A stretch of DNA of 64,000 nt from assembly GCA_025936115.1 (NCBI GenBank), contig JAICTZ010000014.1:124001-188000 (forward strand), given 5' to 3'. Under the pieces are notes generated by a model. It searched no databases, had not been told where the DNA came from, and saw nothing but the letters and a program-made list of their open reading frames with translations. The position numbers and the translations under genes were made by a program. Shown piece after piece: positions 52,759-62,677 of the stretch. This DNA is from Polyangiaceae bacterium. Its GTDB lineage: Bacteria; Myxococcota_A; Polyangia; Polyangiales; Polyangiaceae. Each line of letters begins with the position of its first letter. Position 1 is the first letter of the stretch.

Positions 52759-52781
52759 TGGTGGAGGCGTCGGGAATTGAA
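52759..52781 (-). other. tmRNA/tRNA 3'-end-like fragment, putative att remnant
   Basis: The plus strand reads TGGTGGAGGCG then TCGGGAATTGAA; its reverse complement is TTCAATTCCCGA plus CGCCTCCACCA, which matches the T-arm to CCA end of tmRNA (or a tRNA) except for one stem base. The match stops where the T-arm should continue. A 3' end of this type 36 bp after an integrase 3' end and hairpin is the classic layout of an integration site. Confidence 0.5.
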
Positions 52782-53121
52782 GGCGCCCCACGATTCGCGA
52801 ATCGACGCGAATCCAGCTGAAAGCGCCGGAAGCACGCTCGTCGGGGCCCGTTCGGATTCCCGCGATTTCCAGCAGGTTCCCGCAGCTCATGACGCGCGGC
52901 ATGAACGCGAGCTGGCGACCGACTACCTGCAATCGGTGGAGCAGGGTGAGCCCTCCAAGACGTTGGCGCTTCGCCTTGCCGCCACCGTTGCCGCCACTCC
53001 CGAGTTTCAGCTGGTGCTCGCCGTGCTCGCTGGAGGGACGGAGGAGCAAGCCATCGCACTGGCCGACCTCGTGCTCGGCAGGCGCGAGCCGGCCTCAACG
53101 GAGCGGGAGCCTCACCAATGA
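52777..53121 (+). CDS. Hypothetical protein, first of two overlapping accessory genes
   Basis: About 114 residues; start uncertain because the frame has no ATG (TTG 52777 is the earliest start after the att-like fragment). The C-terminal part is convincing: ERELATDYLQSVEQGEPSKTLALRLAATVAAT, FQLVLAVLAGGTEEQAIALADLVL, helical and hydrophobic without a signal peptide. No family recognised. Its stop overlaps the next start (ATGA at 53118). Confidence 0.5.
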   Translation: MKAPHDSRIDANPAESAGSTLVGARSDSRDFQQVPAAHDARHERELATDYLQSVEQGEPSKTLALRLAATVAATPEFQLVLAVLAGGTEEQAIALADLVLGRREPASTEREPHQ

Positions 53122-53834
53122 CCAAAAGGCGCATGACGACCGACGACAGCCTCGGCATGACGCGAGCCCGGGTTGCCAAGCGTCTCGGGCGCCATGAGTC
53201 ATGGGTTCGGCGGCACGAAGGGAAGGACCTCCACCCGACGTTTGTGGGAGGTGTTTATCGGTTCGAGCCAGCCGAAGTCGACGCCCTTGCCACGAAGCTC
53301 GAGGTCGAAAAGGCAGCGCTTGAAGCGTCGGAGGCGGCTACGGTCGAAATTCACCGAATGTTCGACGCCCATCTGTGCGCACCAACGAACTTTTCGGTCG
53401 AGGGCATCGCGGAACGAACCGGCGTGGAGCCACGAGTTGTGCGATCGATGTTTACGAAGTGGGCCGATGAATTTCTGACGGACGTCCCGCGACTCCTTTC
53501 CAGGAAAGAGCTGCACGCGATGCAGGAGCGCGAAGAGCAACAGGCCGATCGCGAGCATCAGGAGCGAATGGCCGAATGGGCGCGGGAAGATGAAGAGCGA
53601 TTGAAACGGTGGGCGGCCGACCGGAAGCGTCGGCAAAGGGAGCAGGACGTGGCGGACGCGGCGCGCGCGAGGGCGCGGGCGAGTCGTCGAATGGAGTGGG
53701 AGGCGTCGCTGGCCAAGGCGCGGCAAAGCGGAGGCCCCGCTGTGTTTCAGGATCAAATTACGAAGATCGCAGAGGCCAAGACCCTGCCGGAGCTCGCGAT
53801 CTTGCTCGCGGAAATCTGCGCGGGCCGTCGGTAG
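53118..53834 (+). CDS. HTH plus coiled-coil DNA-binding-like protein
   Basis: 238 residues. The N-terminus LGMTRARVAKRLGRHESWVRRHEG with YRFEPAEVDALATKLE looks like a MerR/excisionase-type winged HTH. A second helical segment (FSVEGIAERTGVEPRVVRSMFTKW) may be another HTH. Residues about 135-205 are strongly charged and heptad-like (EREEQQADREHQERMAEWAREDEERLKRW), a coiled coil. A short C-terminal domain ends TLPELAILLAEICAGRR. It may be a phage- or island-encoded regulator. Overlaps the upstream gene by 4 bp. Confidence 0.6.
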   Translation: MTKRRMTTDDSLGMTRARVAKRLGRHESWVRRHEGKDLHPTFVGGVYRFEPAEVDALATKLEVEKAALEASEAATVEIHRMFDAHLCAPTNFSVEGIAERTGVEPRVVRSMFTKWADEFLTDVPRLLSRKELHAMQEREEQQADREHQERMAEWAREDEERLKRWAADRKRRQREQDVADAARARARASRRMEWEASLAKARQSGGPAVFQDQITKIAEAKTLPELAILLAEICAGRR

Positions 53835-54317
53835 CTGGCGTTGGTCGGCGCCCGGACCGGGCACGGTGCTTGCGCCCGACGTACTGATACGGCGGTAGCA
53901 GCCGACGAGAGCGCGTACGGTCGGCTATTGGAGAGCCCCCGCATCTTTAGCCGCTCATCATCGAAGGGCGTGGGCGGGTTTGCCGCCGCTGGTTGAGGCC
54001 GCCTCGAAGTGTGGTCGCGCGGGTGCCCAAGCGCGCAAGCCATGCCGGCCGCGGAAAGCCCGTACGAAAGCCAGTACGTCTGCTCGCGCGTGCTTGCCCC
54101 CGTGGTCGGAGTCTTGGCGACCATTGCCACCAGGCCTGTCGGAATCGTCTGTCGGTCCACTTTAGGACGCACTGAGGACGCCAAGTCTCTGAAATGCCGC
54201 GGTTTTCTGGGAAGGTTGATTCGCTAGGACGGGGCGACGGCGTCGAGCGGGCAGTGTTGCCCCCGGCGCCCGTGACTGGAGCCGCTGTCGAACGCCCGAA
54301 CACTGATCAACCCGTGG
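53835..54317. other. 480-bp gap before the restriction island
   Basis: No gene is convincing in either strand. Several 60-140-codon open frames exist but overlap in conflicting phases and lack family motifs. No strong hairpin or long repeat was noticed. The gap separates the integrase/TA accessory stretch from the sigma-54-controlled restriction locus. Confidence 0.5.
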
Positions 54318-56027
54318 TCAATCGAACGTGATCGGGGTCGCCACGCTCGCACCACCGGCGGGGAGAGCGAGTACCGCGCTCTCGAACGAGCCCATCGGGA
54401 GCGCGATCGGTGACGCCTTCTCAGCCCCTTCATCGTGCAGCTCGACGTTCAGCGCCTGTAGGGTGCTCTGCGCCTTCCTCAGGAGTAGGTCGAGCGCCTT
54501 CTGGGCTTTGCGGATCTCGTCGCTGATGCCATCCACGTTCTTCCGGATCGCATCGCTGTGCTTCTCCATCTTCTCGAGCCGAGTGAGCTCGGATTCAATG
54601 CGGGCTTCGACGTCGCGCAGCGCCGCGATATCGCCCGCGTCACCCGTCGTTCGGCTGCGCGTGACGAGCGCCATGCCGAGCAGCACAGCCGCATGAAGGT
54701 AGGCGTCGGTCGCGGGGTCTTGGTCGTCCCACGTGACGAGGACGTTGCTCCCGTAGCGAGCAAATCGAGGGAAGATCTCGATCGCGTGCGAACGCGCCAT
54801 TACGAATACGCCCGCCACTGCGTCACGGTTCTTGCGCGCTGCATCCAGCTCGTCGATCGCCTTCTGCACGGTGTAGGTGGCATCGCGCTTCGCCTCGAAG
54901 ACCACGCCGGCACCGGCGAAAGCGCTCTCGCCCGTGAAGCGCAGGATGGCATCCCCCTTCTTGCAGCGACCGACGCCCGCCGTAGCCCCCGTAACGTCGA
55001 AGACGCACGGCGCGCTTTGCGTTGCGGCGCGCACGAACGCGGTTACGGCGTCCTCAAAGTCGAACCCGCCTCGCGTGCTCTTCTGATCCTGGGTCCGCTT
55101 GGTTTCGATGCGGGTGAGCGCCTCGCGCACCTCCTTCTCGAACTGCGACTGTCGCGCTTCTTGCTGCTTCGCGACCTCCGTCTGCGCCGTGGCCTGATCC
55201 TGGAGCAGCCGGGTGAGGCTCGACTTCAGAATCGACATCGGCGACGCTGGCGCGTCTGGGTTCACCGCCGACAGCACCTCTTCGCGAGCGCGATGGGTCT
55301 CCCGAACCAGGCGGCTCAGCAGTGAACCTTCGTCGTTCGCGTCGAGAGCAGCCAATGCCGCGGAGAGCTGCTTCTGTCGATCTTCGTCCGCGCCTTTGAG
55401 CTCTTCGCGCAAGCTGCGCAGGAACCGCGCGACGGCGCCGTCTTCCGCCAGGGGATCTAGCGCGCGGACCAGCTCGGCGTGGCCCTGGTTCATGACTACT
55501 CGGAGCTGGCCCTCGAGCACTTTGACCAGGCCGTCACTCTCGGTGGGGCTCAGCTTCTTGAACAGGGGACTCGCTTCACCGACCTGCCGCGCGAGCGATT
55601 CCGTCAGCACGCTGTTCTTCGGGCCGATGTACTTCTCGAGAAGCCGAGCAAGGACCCCCTGATCGTCTACGAACGCGGCGAGACGCTGCGTCACCTGTCC
55701 GTCGTCAGGATCGAAGAAGCGCGCGAGCACGGCAGCGATCGTCGCTTGCTGCTGCTCGACGTGGCCGCGGAGTTGGCGATCGATGTCCGAGACGAGTGCC
55801 TGGCCCACGTCTTTGAGCCGCGACTCCTGGGCCGCCGAGTGCGCGTTGTGCAGCGCTCGCAGGCCGATGCTCCAGGCGTCCAGAACCAACTGTTCGCGCT
55901 GATGCTCGTCGAGCTCACCGAACATAGCGAGACTGTCGGAGCGGCGATCGCGCACGTCGGCCGCGACCTCTTCTGCCGCGCAAACCACGGAGACCTGGAG
56001 CTGCGCGGAGCGAATCATATTCGTCAT
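54318..56027 (-). CDS. Coiled-coil protein with PD-(D/E)XK-like nuclease core
   Basis: 569 residues from ATG 56027 (ATG 56018 and GTG 56081 are alternatives). The N-terminal 330 residues are mainly helical and coiled coil (EEVAADVRDRRSD, KQQEARQSQFEKEVREALTRIE). Residues about 345-440 form an alpha/beta core: FDFEDAVTAFV, GRCKKGDAILRFTG (acidic Asp), AGVVFEAKRDATYTVQKAIDEL (ExK) and AGVFVMARSHAI, the pattern GD-x-EAK of PD-(D/E)XK nucleases as in RmuC/DUF2130-like proteins. A further coiled coil follows. It is divergent from the CARF-AAA+ activator and has a sigma-54-like promoter of its own, so it is probably part of the same defence locus as a nuclease effector. Confidence 0.65.
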   Translation of the reverse strand: MTNMIRSAQLQVSVVCAAEEVAADVRDRRSDSLAMFGELDEHQREQLVLDAWSIGLRALHNAHSAAQESRLKDVGQALVSDIDRQLRGHVEQQQATIAAVLARFFDPDDGQVTQRLAAFVDDQGVLARLLEKYIGPKNSVLTESLARQVGEASPLFKKLSPTESDGLVKVLEGQLRVVMNQGHAELVRALDPLAEDGAVARFLRSLREELKGADEDRQKQLSAALAALDANDEGSLLSRLVRETHRAREEVLSAVNPDAPASPMSILKSSLTRLLQDQATAQTEVAKQQEARQSQFEKEVREALTRIETKRTQDQKSTRGGFDFEDAVTAFVRAATQSAPCVFDVTGATAGVGRCKKGDAILRFTGESAFAGAGVVFEAKRDATYTVQKAIDELDAARKNRDAVAGVFVMARSHAIEIFPRFARYGSNVLVTWDDQDPATDAYLHAAVLLGMALVTRSRTTGDAGDIAALRDVEARIESELTRLEKMEKHSDAIRKNVDGISDEIRKAQKALDLLLRKAQSTLQALNVELHDEGAEKASPIALPMGSFESAVLALPAGGASVATPITFD

Positions 56028-56040
56028 GAGGAGCGGGCAT

Positions 56041-56056
56041 CGCACGGCTCGTGCCA
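56041..56056 (-). promoter_or_regulatory. Sigma-54-like promoter for the nuclease gene
   Basis: On the minus strand TGGCACG-AGCC-GTGCG has the GG-N10-GC spacing of -24/-12 promoters; -24 is a full match and -12 has one mismatch (GTGC for TTGC). The predicted start of transcription near 56030 leaves 3 nt to ATG 56027 or 12 nt to ATG 56018. If GTG 56081 were the real start, this would lie inside the gene. Confidence 0.45.
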
Positions 56057-56121
56057 ACGCCGTTGAGGCCACGTCAGCCACAGGAGGTCCCTAAATTCGA
56101 CTACTTAGGCGCGTGGCGAGA

Positions 56122-56155
56122 ACAAGATCTCTTGTGCGTGGGTAAGAGGTCTTGT
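56122..56155 (+). promoter_or_regulatory. Two AAGA-N2-TCTTGT operator-like sites 20 bp apart
   Basis: ACAAGATCTCTTGT (56122-56135, arms ACAAGA/TCTTGT) and GTAAGAGGTCTTGT (56142-56155) repeat AAGA-N2-TCTTGT with exact 20-bp spacing, two helix turns, in the divergent region just before the activator start. They could be binding sites of the activator itself (autoregulation or an upstream activating sequence for the minus-strand promoter 70-110 bp away). Confidence 0.55.
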
Positions 56156-56167
56156 ATTTTGCGGCCA

Positions 56168-57673
56168 GTGCGCAAGGTCCTCGTCGCCTGGGTCGGCAAG
56201 ACCGACCTCCGAGCGCCTACTGAGAGCGATCAGATCGGCGTCGGTCCCATTGCGCAGGCATTCGACGCTCGCGTGTTCGACGAAGCCTTCTTGCTCTCGG
56301 ACTACGACGAGCGCGTCGTCGCACCCTACCTGAAGTGGCTTCGCGCCCGGACGAAGGCGCCTGTCGAGGTCGTGTATGAGCCCCTCAGCGGTCCTACCGA
56401 GTTCGGAGAAATCCACGAGGCGGCTGTTCGCGGAGTTCAGCGCGCTCTTGGAGAGCGCCCCGGGGACGTTGCCCTCGCGTTTCATCTAAGCCCCGGCACA
56501 CCCGCGATGGCCGCCGTCTGGATCCTACTCGGCAAGACGCGTTTTCCCGCCGAGCTGCTCGAGTCTTCGAAGGACCACGGCCTGCGCACCGTGTCCGTCC
56601 CTTTCGATATCTCGGCGGACTTCATCCCGGACCTCCTTCGAGAGCAGGACGAACGCCTGCGCGAAGGCAGCGCGGCTGAATCGCCAGAGGCGCCGGAGTT
56701 CTCCGACATCGTCCACCGCAGCCGGGTGATGGCTCGCCTCATCCAGCGCGCACGTCGGGTTGCGGTTCGGAACGTCCCCGTGCTCATCGAGGGCGAGTCC
56801 GGCACGGGCAAGGAGATGTTCGCGCGCGCGATTCACCGCGCGAGCACGCGACGGGAACGCACCTTCATTGCTGTGAACTGCGGCGCTATCCCGGACGAGC
56901 TGATCGAATCCGAGCTCTTCGGCCACGAGAAAGGCGCGTTCACCGACGCTAAGCAGCCGCGCAAAGGCTACTTCGAAGCTGCCGACGGAGGTACGCTCTT
57001 CCTCGACGAGCTAGGTGAGCTGCCCGGCACGGCGCAGGTGAAGCTTCTTCGCGCCGTGCAGGAAGGCGAGGTCGTGCGCCTCGGCGCAACAAAGCCGCTC
57101 AAGGTCGACGTTCGCATCATCGCGGCGACTAACCGGACACTCACCGAGGAGATCGCGGCGGGGAAGTTCCGGGAAGACCTGTTCTACCGCCTCGCGGTTG
57201 CCGTCCTGAAGATCCCGCCGCTCCGCGAACGAACCGGCGATCTCGGGGTCCTTGTGGATCACCTCCTCACGCAAGTGAACCGAGAAGCGGCAGTCGAGCC
57301 CGGCTACAGGGAGAAGAAGCTTTCTGCTGGCGCAAGGAATCTTCTGATCGGCCATGCCTGGCCCGGCAACGTCCGAGAGCTGCTGAACACGTTGCGTCGC
57401 GCCGCGATCTGGAGCGACGGGGCGGCCATCTCGTCGGAAGACGTTCGCGAAGCCCTTCTGCCCGCAGCTGCCACGATCCGCCAGGACCCGCTCGGGAAGC
57501 CGCTCGGCGGTGGCTTCAATCTGCCGGAATTGCTCAAGGACGTTGCGCGCAGCTACCTCCAACGAGCCATGGACGAAGCGCACGGCAACAAGACCAAGGC
57601 AGCAGAGCTAGTGGGACTCTCGAGCTATCAGACGCTCACGAACTGGCTCGCGAAATACGAGGTCGAAGGCTGA
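56168..57673 (+). CDS. RtcR-like sigma-54 enhancer-binding protein with CARF-like sensor domain
   Basis: 501 residues from GTG 56168; upstream in-frame codons back to 56051 overlap the operator repeats and promoter and look non-coding. Residues 1-165 form a Rossmann-like sensor: [14 protein letters not shown], a helix, [16 protein letters not shown], then [22 protein letters not shown], the LSxGTxxMAA pattern of CARF domains as in RtcR. The AAA+ domain (about 185-420) has [38 protein letters not shown] and VRIIAATNR; the loop is GAFTDA, not GAFTGA. The C-terminus has a Fis-type HTH ([18 protein letters not shown]). It should activate sigma-54 polymerase when its ligand binds. Downstream lies hsdR with a matching promoter. 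Confidence 0.87.
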   Translation: MRKVLVAWVGKTDLRAPTESDQIGVGPIAQAFDARVFDEAFLLSDYDERVVAPYLKWLRARTKAPVEVVYEPLSGPTEFGEIHEAAVRGVQRALGERPGDVALAFHLSPGTPAMAAVWILLGKTRFPAELLESSKDHGLRTVSVPFDISADFIPDLLREQDERLREGSAAESPEAPEFSDIVHRSRVMARLIQRARRVAVRNVPVLIEGESGTGKEMFARAIHRASTRRERTFIAVNCGAIPDELIESELFGHEKGAFTDAKQPRKGYFEAADGGTLFLDELGELPGTAQVKLLRAVQEGEVVRLGATKPLKVDVRIIAATNRTLTEEIAAGKFREDLFYRLAVAVLKIPPLRERTGDLGVLVDHLLTQVNREAAVEPGYREKKLSAGARNLLIGHAWPGNVRELLNTLRRAAIWSDGAAISSEDVREALLPAAATIRQDPLGKPLGGGFNLPELLKDVARSYLQRAMDEAHGNKTKAAELVGLSSYQTLTNWLAKYEVEG

Positions 57674-57689
57674 TGGCACGATCATTGAA
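57674..57689 (+). promoter_or_regulatory. Sigma-54-type -24/-12 promoter of the hsd operon
   Basis: TGGCACG-ATCA-TTGAA begins right after the activator stop (57671-57673). The -24 element is a perfect match; -12 reads TTGAA where TTGC(A/T) is usual. Transcription would start near 57700, leaving a 26-nt leader with GGAG before ATG 57726. This fits the adjacent enhancer-binding protein. Confidence 0.6.
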
Positions 57690-57725
57690 GAGAGCGCGGG
57701 CATGGTCGGCACGGAGATCGCGCAC

Positions 57726-60700
57726 ATGAAGTCGCAGAACTTCGAGTTCCTGCGTCCGAGGCGCGCCGTGCTCGCGGACCTTGCGGGCTTCGCGGAGGCC
57801 TACGCACACCTCGACGCTGGGAGCTCACTTTACAACCAGCGCAAGTTTCTCGAGGAGGTGACCGTATCGATCTACCAGCGATATCGGCTGCAACCCCCGC
57901 TATCCGAAAACCTGAACGACCTCTTGAATGCGGACGCGTTCAGGCAATCTGTTCCGGAAGTGGTGCTGAACAAGCTTCACACGATCAGAAAGGCCGGAAA
58001 TCAGGGAGTCCATGCGCGAGGCCCCGTCCCCGCCCGGCTTGCCCTAGATACGCTAGCCGTCCTGTTCGACATCGGGCGCTGGGTCTATCGACGGCTCGAC
58101 GATGGCGATCCATCTGCCGTCCCCGTTTATGCGCCACCCCCGCCGGAGCCCGAGGCCACGGTCAAAGGAGCAAGGGACCTCGAGCGGCTCCGTCTGGCGG
58201 AAGCGAAATACGAGTCGGTCCTCGTTGCGCTCGAGGAAGAGAAGACCAAGCGCCTGGACGCAGAACAGGCAGCCACCGAGCACGCGACCGAGCTCGAGAA
58301 GCTCAAGGAGGAGGGCCAGAACGTCGCGTCCTTCCTCGAGTTCAATGAAGAGACCACGCGGCGGAGGCTCATCGATCAGGCGCTCATCGCCGCGGGATGG
58401 AAGGTCGGCGCCGACGGAGCGAACACCGAGCAGGTGAAGCAAGAGGTTCGCCTTTCGGGCCTGCGCACTGGAACGGGCAACGGACGCGCGGATTACGTTC
58501 TCTACGGAGACGACGGCAAGCCTCTCGCGGTCATCGAGGCCAAGCGCACGGCCAAGGACGTGAAGGAAGGCGCCGAGCAGGCGCGTGACTACGCCGATGC
58601 GCTCGAAGCGGACACCGGCGTGCGGCCCGTCATCTTCTTCACCAACGGCGCCGACACGTTCATCTGGGACGACGTCCAGAAGTACCCGTGGCGAAAGATC
58701 TACGGCTTCTACTCGAAGGATAGCCTCGAGTACCTGACGCACCAGCGGGTGAACAAGAAGGCTCTCACCACGATCGAGCCCAACCTCGCCATTGCCAATC
58801 GCATGTATCAGCTCGAGGCGGTGAAGCGCGTCTGCGAGCGGTTCTCGACCAACTTCCGGAAAGCCCTGCTGGTTCAGGCGACGGGAACCGGCAAGACGCG
58901 CGTCGCTATCTCCATCTGCGACGCACTCATGCGCGCCGGCTGGGTGAAGCGGATCCTGTTCCTGTGCGACCGCCGAGAGTTACGAAAGCAGGCGGACCGT
59001 GTGTTCAAGGAGTTCATGCCGGGTGAGCCTCGCGTCATCGTGGACAGTACGACCTCGAGTGACCGCGAGAAGCGCATCTACCTCGCCACCTATCCGGCGA
59101 TGATCAAGTGCTTCGAGGATTTCGACGTCGGCTTCTTCGATCTAGTTGTTGCCGACGAATCGCATCGCAGCATCTACAAGAAGTTCGGGGCGCTCTTTAA
59201 ATACTTCGACGCACTGGAAGTTGGGCTCACCGCGACGCCGGTCCGCTTTATCGAGCGCAACACCTATGACCTCTTTGGCTGTGAGGACCGCGACCCGACC
59301 TCACACTACAGCTTTGAGGATGCGGTCGGCTCGAAGCCGCCGTTCTTGGTTCCGTTCCGCGTACGGGCTTTCAGCAGCCAGTTCCGTGAGAAGGGTCTGC
59401 GCTACACGCAGATGAGCCCGGAGCAGCGCGAGCAGCTCGAGGACCAGGAGCCGGCGGCCCAGCACGTGGACTACGACTCCGAGGACATCGACAAGTACGT
59501 GTTCAACCGCGACACGACGCGCTTCATCTGGCGCTCGCTCATGGAAGAAGGCATCCGTGAGGCCACGGGCAGTCATGTGGGCAAGACGATCGTCTTCGCC
59601 CGGAACCACGTCCACGCCGTACACCTCGCCGATGTGTTCAGCGAGATGTATCCGCAATACGGCTCCGCCTTCTGCCGGGTGATTGACAACCAGGAGCCGA
59701 AGGCGGACCAGCTCATCGACGATCTGAAGAACCAGGAGAACGAGCTCACGATTGCCATCTCCGTCGACATGCTGGACACCGGCATCGACGTGCCCGAGGT
59801 CGTGAATCTGGTCTTCGCCAAGCCGGTAAAGTCCTACGTGAAGTTCTGGCAGATGATTGGGCGTGGCACGCGCCTCTGCAAGAACCTCCTCGGTCCGGGC
59901 CGCGACAAGACCGAGTTCTTGATCTTCGACCATTGGTCGAACTTCTGGTTCTTCGACGAGAAGTATAAGGAGACCCAGCCGTCGCCTCAGAGGTCGCTCC
60001 TGCAGCATCTCTTCGAGGCGCGTATCGAGCTTGCGCAAGCGGCACTCGACAAGCTGGAACAGGACACGTTCCAAGCCGCTGCCGGGCTCATCATCGGCGA
60101 CGTCCGAGCGGTTCGCGATACGAACAGCATCGACGCGCGGGACAAATGGCGTGAGCTCGAGCAGCTCGCCGACGGCGACCGGGTTCACCACTTCGCCGCG
60201 GTAACGAGAGCCGACCTTCTCTCCGTCGCGGCCCCGCTCCAACATTTGCGCAGCATCCGCGGCGACGAGGACGCGTATCGCTTCGACCTGCTTATGACGC
60301 GCCTACAAGTTGAGCTGGTCAAGGGCGGGCCAGGCGCACCCAAAGTGCAGGACCTACGAGCCCGCGTCGAGGAGGCCGTCGAGCTTCTGGCCAAGAACCA
60401 GAACCCCGTCAAAGCGCAAGCAGACTCGATCAAGCAGCTCCGCAACAAGGACTTCTGGGCCTCGATCGAAGTGCATCAGGTCGAGGGCTTGCGCCGCGAT
60501 CTGCGCGGGATCATGAAGTACCAGCAACCGACGCCGAATACGCGCGTCGCCGCACAGGTCTTCGACGTCGCGGACGCCGAGTTCTCGGCAGAGACGTACA
60601 TTCCGCGGCTGGAAGGCTTGGATCTCGTCGAGTACAAGCGGCGCGTCGAGTCTGTGCTGCGCGATCACTTTGCCGAAAACGCCGTCTTGCAGCTCATCCG

Positions 60701-61139
60701 CTCGGGCAAAACCGTGCGCGAAGAGGAGCTCGAGGAACTCGCCAAGCTGGTCTTGCAGATCGACGACAAGGCCAACGTGAAACATCTTGCCGGGCACGAC
60801 CCGGAGACGCGGCGGTCACTGTTTACCGTCTTTCGCGGACTCGTTGGCCTCGACGCGGCGGCGGTCGAGCAGGCCTTCACGGACTTCGTGCACAGGCATC
60901 CGCGCCTCTCGTCGCAGCAGCTGCGGTTCCTGCAGGTTCTGCAGAACTACATCGCACAGAACGGCGGCATCGAGCTCGAGCGCCTGTACGAGCCACCCTT
61001 CACGACCATCCACGCCGAAAGCTTGGACGGCATCTTCACCAGTCCTGGGGACATCGATGAGCTTCTGGCCATCCTGAGCGTCTTCGAACCGAAACAGGCG
61101 AACCCAAGCGAGCGGCCGCCCGCGAGCCAAGCATTATGA
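57726..61139 (+). CDS. hsdR: Type I restriction endonuclease subunit R
   Basis: 1137 residues from ATG 57726 ([15 protein letters not shown] eight nt before); ATG 57702 lies too close to the predicted transcription start. An N-terminal DUF4145-like helical region and coiled coil (to about 215) precede the nuclease domain [15 protein letters not shown] with AVIEAKRT (about 253-275), the D-(E)xK site. The SF2 translocase has Walker [14 protein letters not shown] (about 385), VVADESHRS (DExH) and VGLTATPVR, then [15 protein letters not shown] and MIGRGTR. It cleaves unmodified DNA at a distance after ATP-driven translocation together with HsdM and HsdS. Overlaps hsdM by 4 bp (ATGA). Confidence 0.94.
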   Translation: MKSQNFEFLRPRRAVLADLAGFAEAYAHLDAGSSLYNQRKFLEEVTVSIYQRYRLQPPLSENLNDLLNADAFRQSVPEVVLNKLHTIRKAGNQGVHARGPVPARLALDTLAVLFDIGRWVYRRLDDGDPSAVPVYAPPPPEPEATVKGARDLERLRLAEAKYESVLVALEEEKTKRLDAEQAATEHATELEKLKEEGQNVASFLEFNEETTRRRLIDQALIAAGWKVGADGANTEQVKQEVRLSGLRTGTGNGRADYVLYGDDGKPLAVIEAKRTAKDVKEGAEQARDYADALEADTGVRPVIFFTNGADTFIWDDVQKYPWRKIYGFYSKDSLEYLTHQRVNKKALTTIEPNLAIANRMYQLEAVKRVCERFSTNFRKALLVQATGTGKTRVAISICDALMRAGWVKRILFLCDRRELRKQADRVFKEFMPGEPRVIVDSTTSSDREKRIYLATYPAMIKCFEDFDVGFFDLVVADESHRSIYKKFGALFKYFDALEVGLTATPVRFIERNTYDLFGCEDRDPTSHYSFEDAVGSKPPFLVPFRVRAFSSQFREKGLRYTQMSPEQREQLEDQEPAAQHVDYDSEDIDKYVFNRDTTRFIWRSLMEEGIREATGSHVGKTIVFARNHVHAVHLADVFSEMYPQYGSAFCRVIDNQEPKADQLIDDLKNQENELTIAISVDMLDTGIDVPEVVNLVFAKPVKSYVKFWQMIGRGTRLCKNLLGPGRDKTEFLIFDHWSNFWFFDEKYKETQPSPQRSLLQHLFEARIELAQAALDKLEQDTFQAAAGLIIGDVRAVRDTNSIDARDKWRELEQLADGDRVHHFAAVTRADLLSVAAPLQHLRSIRGDEDAYRFDLLMTRLQVELVKGGPGAPKVQDLRARVEEAVELLAKNQNPVKAQADSIKQLRNKDFWASIEVHQVEGLRRDLRGIMKYQQPTPNTRVAAQVFDVADAEFSAETYIPRLEGLDLVEYKRRVESVLRDHFAENAVLQLIRSGKTVREEELEELAKLVLQIDDKANVKHLAGHDPETRRSLFTVFRGLVGLDAAAVEQAFTDFVHRHPRLSSQQLRFLQVLQNYIAQNGGIELERLYEPPFTTIHAESLDGIFTSPGDIDELLAILSVFEPKQANPSERPPASQAL

Positions 61140-62677
61140 GCACACTGACAACGCAGCAGAAGGGCGACATCGACAAGCTCTGGACGGAGTTCTGGACCGG
61201 CGGCATCACCAACCCGCTCACCGTCATCGAGCAGATCTCCTTCCTGATGTTCGCGCGGCTGCTCGACGTGATGGAGACGACCGGCGAGCGCCGTGCTGAA
61301 CGGACGAAAAAGCCGTTCAAGGGTCGGTTCAATGGCCCGAACGACCCGCGCCGCTGGAAAAACTTCAAGCAGCTCCCAGCCACGGTGACGGACGCCGACC
61401 GGAAACGAGGCATGAAGGGGATGCTCGAAGTCGTTCGAGATGACGTGTTTGTGCACTTCCGCAAACTCAACGGTGGGACCACCTTCGCCGAGTACATGCA
61501 GGACGCACAGCTCATGGTGCAGAAGCCGAGCCTCTTGGTTTCCGCCGTGAACATGATCGATAAGCTGCCGATCACCGAAGGCGACGCGAAGGGCGACCTC
61601 TACGAGTACCTGCTCAGCAAGCTGACGACTGCCGGTATCAACGGCCAGTTCCGTACGCCGCGGCACATCATTCGCTTCATCGTGGAGCTACTCGAGCCAA
61701 AGCCCACCGAGACGATCGGTGACCCGGCCTGCGGCACCGCCGGCTTCCTGGTCGGCGCGATGCAGTACCTGCTCGAGACGCACACTTCGGCGAAGGGAAA
61801 GGTGAAGGGCGAGGCTGGCGAGACCATCTACACCGGCGACTTGCTCGAGCCGTACCGTGCCCACATTCAAAGCGGGATGTTCCACGGCTTCGACTTCGAC
61901 GCGACCATGCTTCGAATTGCATCAATGAACTTGATGCTCCACGGCGTCGACAACCCGGACATCCACTATCAGGACACGCTCTCGAACTCATTCCCGGAGA
62001 AGTTCGGCAAGCAGGCGACCGGCGGTTTCGACGTCATCCTCGCCAACCCGCCCTTCAAAGGCAGCCTCGACGAGGGCGACGTTCATCCGACCCTCACGCA
62101 GGCAGTGAAGACCAAGAAGACCGAGCTGCTCTTCCTCGCACTGATCCTGCGCATGCTCAAGAAGGGTGGTCGCAGCGCGACCATCGTGCCGGACGGTGTG
62201 CTCTTCGGCTCGTCGAAGGCGCACACAGCCTTGCGCGAGTTGCTCGTGAAGGACAACCAGCTCGAGGCCGTCATCTCGTTGCCGTCGGGCGTGTTCAAGC
62301 CCTACGCCGGCGTCTCTACGGCCATCGTCGTGTTCACGAAGGGGGGCAAGACGGACCACGTGTTCTTCTACGACGTTGGTGCTGACGGGTTCTCGCTCGA
62401 TGACAAGCGCGACCCGATCAGCGAGAACGATTTGCCAGACGCGCTGGCGCGCTGGCGGAAGAAGAACGCGAAGAAGGACACCGACCGGACGGCGAAGCAC
62501 TTCATGGTGCCGCTGAAGGAGATCGAGGAGAAGGCGTTCGACCTTTCGATCAATCGGTACAAGGAAGCGAAGCACCAAGAGGTGAAGTACGACCCGCCGA
62601 AGAAGATCATTGCGCGGCTGCGCGTACTCGAGATGGAGATCGCGACGGATCTGAGCGAGCTGGAGGCGATGCTGTGA
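61136..62677 (+). CDS. hsdM: Type I DNA methyltransferase subunit M
   Basis: 513 residues. N-terminal HsdM_N helices ([30 protein letters not shown]) are followed by a class I N6-adenine methyltransferase: GRYRTPRHI-like [17 protein letters not shown], motif [14 protein letters not shown] (about 195), and the catalytic ILANPPFKG (about 303). It methylates adenine in the host copy of the site so that HsdR spares self DNA. Overlaps hsdR and hsdS by 4 bp each (ATGA, GTGA), indicating coupled translation. Confidence 0.96.
   Translation: MSTLTTQQKGDIDKLWTEFWTGGITNPLTVIEQISFLMFARLLDVMETTGERRAERTKKPFKGRFNGPNDPRRWKNFKQLPATVTDADRKRGMKGMLEVVRDDVFVHFRKLNGGTTFAEYMQDAQLMVQKPSLLVSAVNMIDKLPITEGDAKGDLYEYLLSKLTTAGINGQFRTPRHIIRFIVELLEPKPTETIGDPACGTAGFLVGAMQYLLETHTSAKGKVKGEAGETIYTGDLLEPYRAHIQSGMFHGFDFDATMLRIASMNLMLHGVDNPDIHYQDTLSNSFPEKFGKQATGGFDVILANPPFKGSLDEGDVHPTLTQAVKTKKTELLFLALILRMLKKGGRSATIVPDGVLFGSSKAHTALRELLVKDNQLEAVISLPSGVFKPYAGVSTAIVVFTKGGKTDHVFFYDVGADGFSLDDKRDPISENDLPDALARWRKKNAKKDTDRTAKHFMVPLKEIEEKAFDLSINRYKEAKHQEVKYDPPKKIIARLRVLEMEIATDLSELEAML

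Noticed and set aside
52687..52776. Start of the 114-residue gene at ATG 52687
   Set aside because: That stretch is the integrase hairpin and att-like fragment; its peptide WWRRREL is an artefact of antisense tmRNA/tRNA sequence.
53753..54227. Open frames on both strands of 60-140 codons
   Set aside because: They overlap each other in conflicting phases and have no motif or ribosome-binding site.
56051..56167. Activator start at 56051
   Set aside because: The extra 39 residues cover the phased operators and divergent promoter and do not resemble a CARF N-terminus.
57702..57725. hsdR start at ATG 57702
   Set aside because: It would fall two bases after the predicted transcription start and lacks a ribosome-binding site; ATG 57726 has GGAG and the family-like start [11 protein letters not shown].
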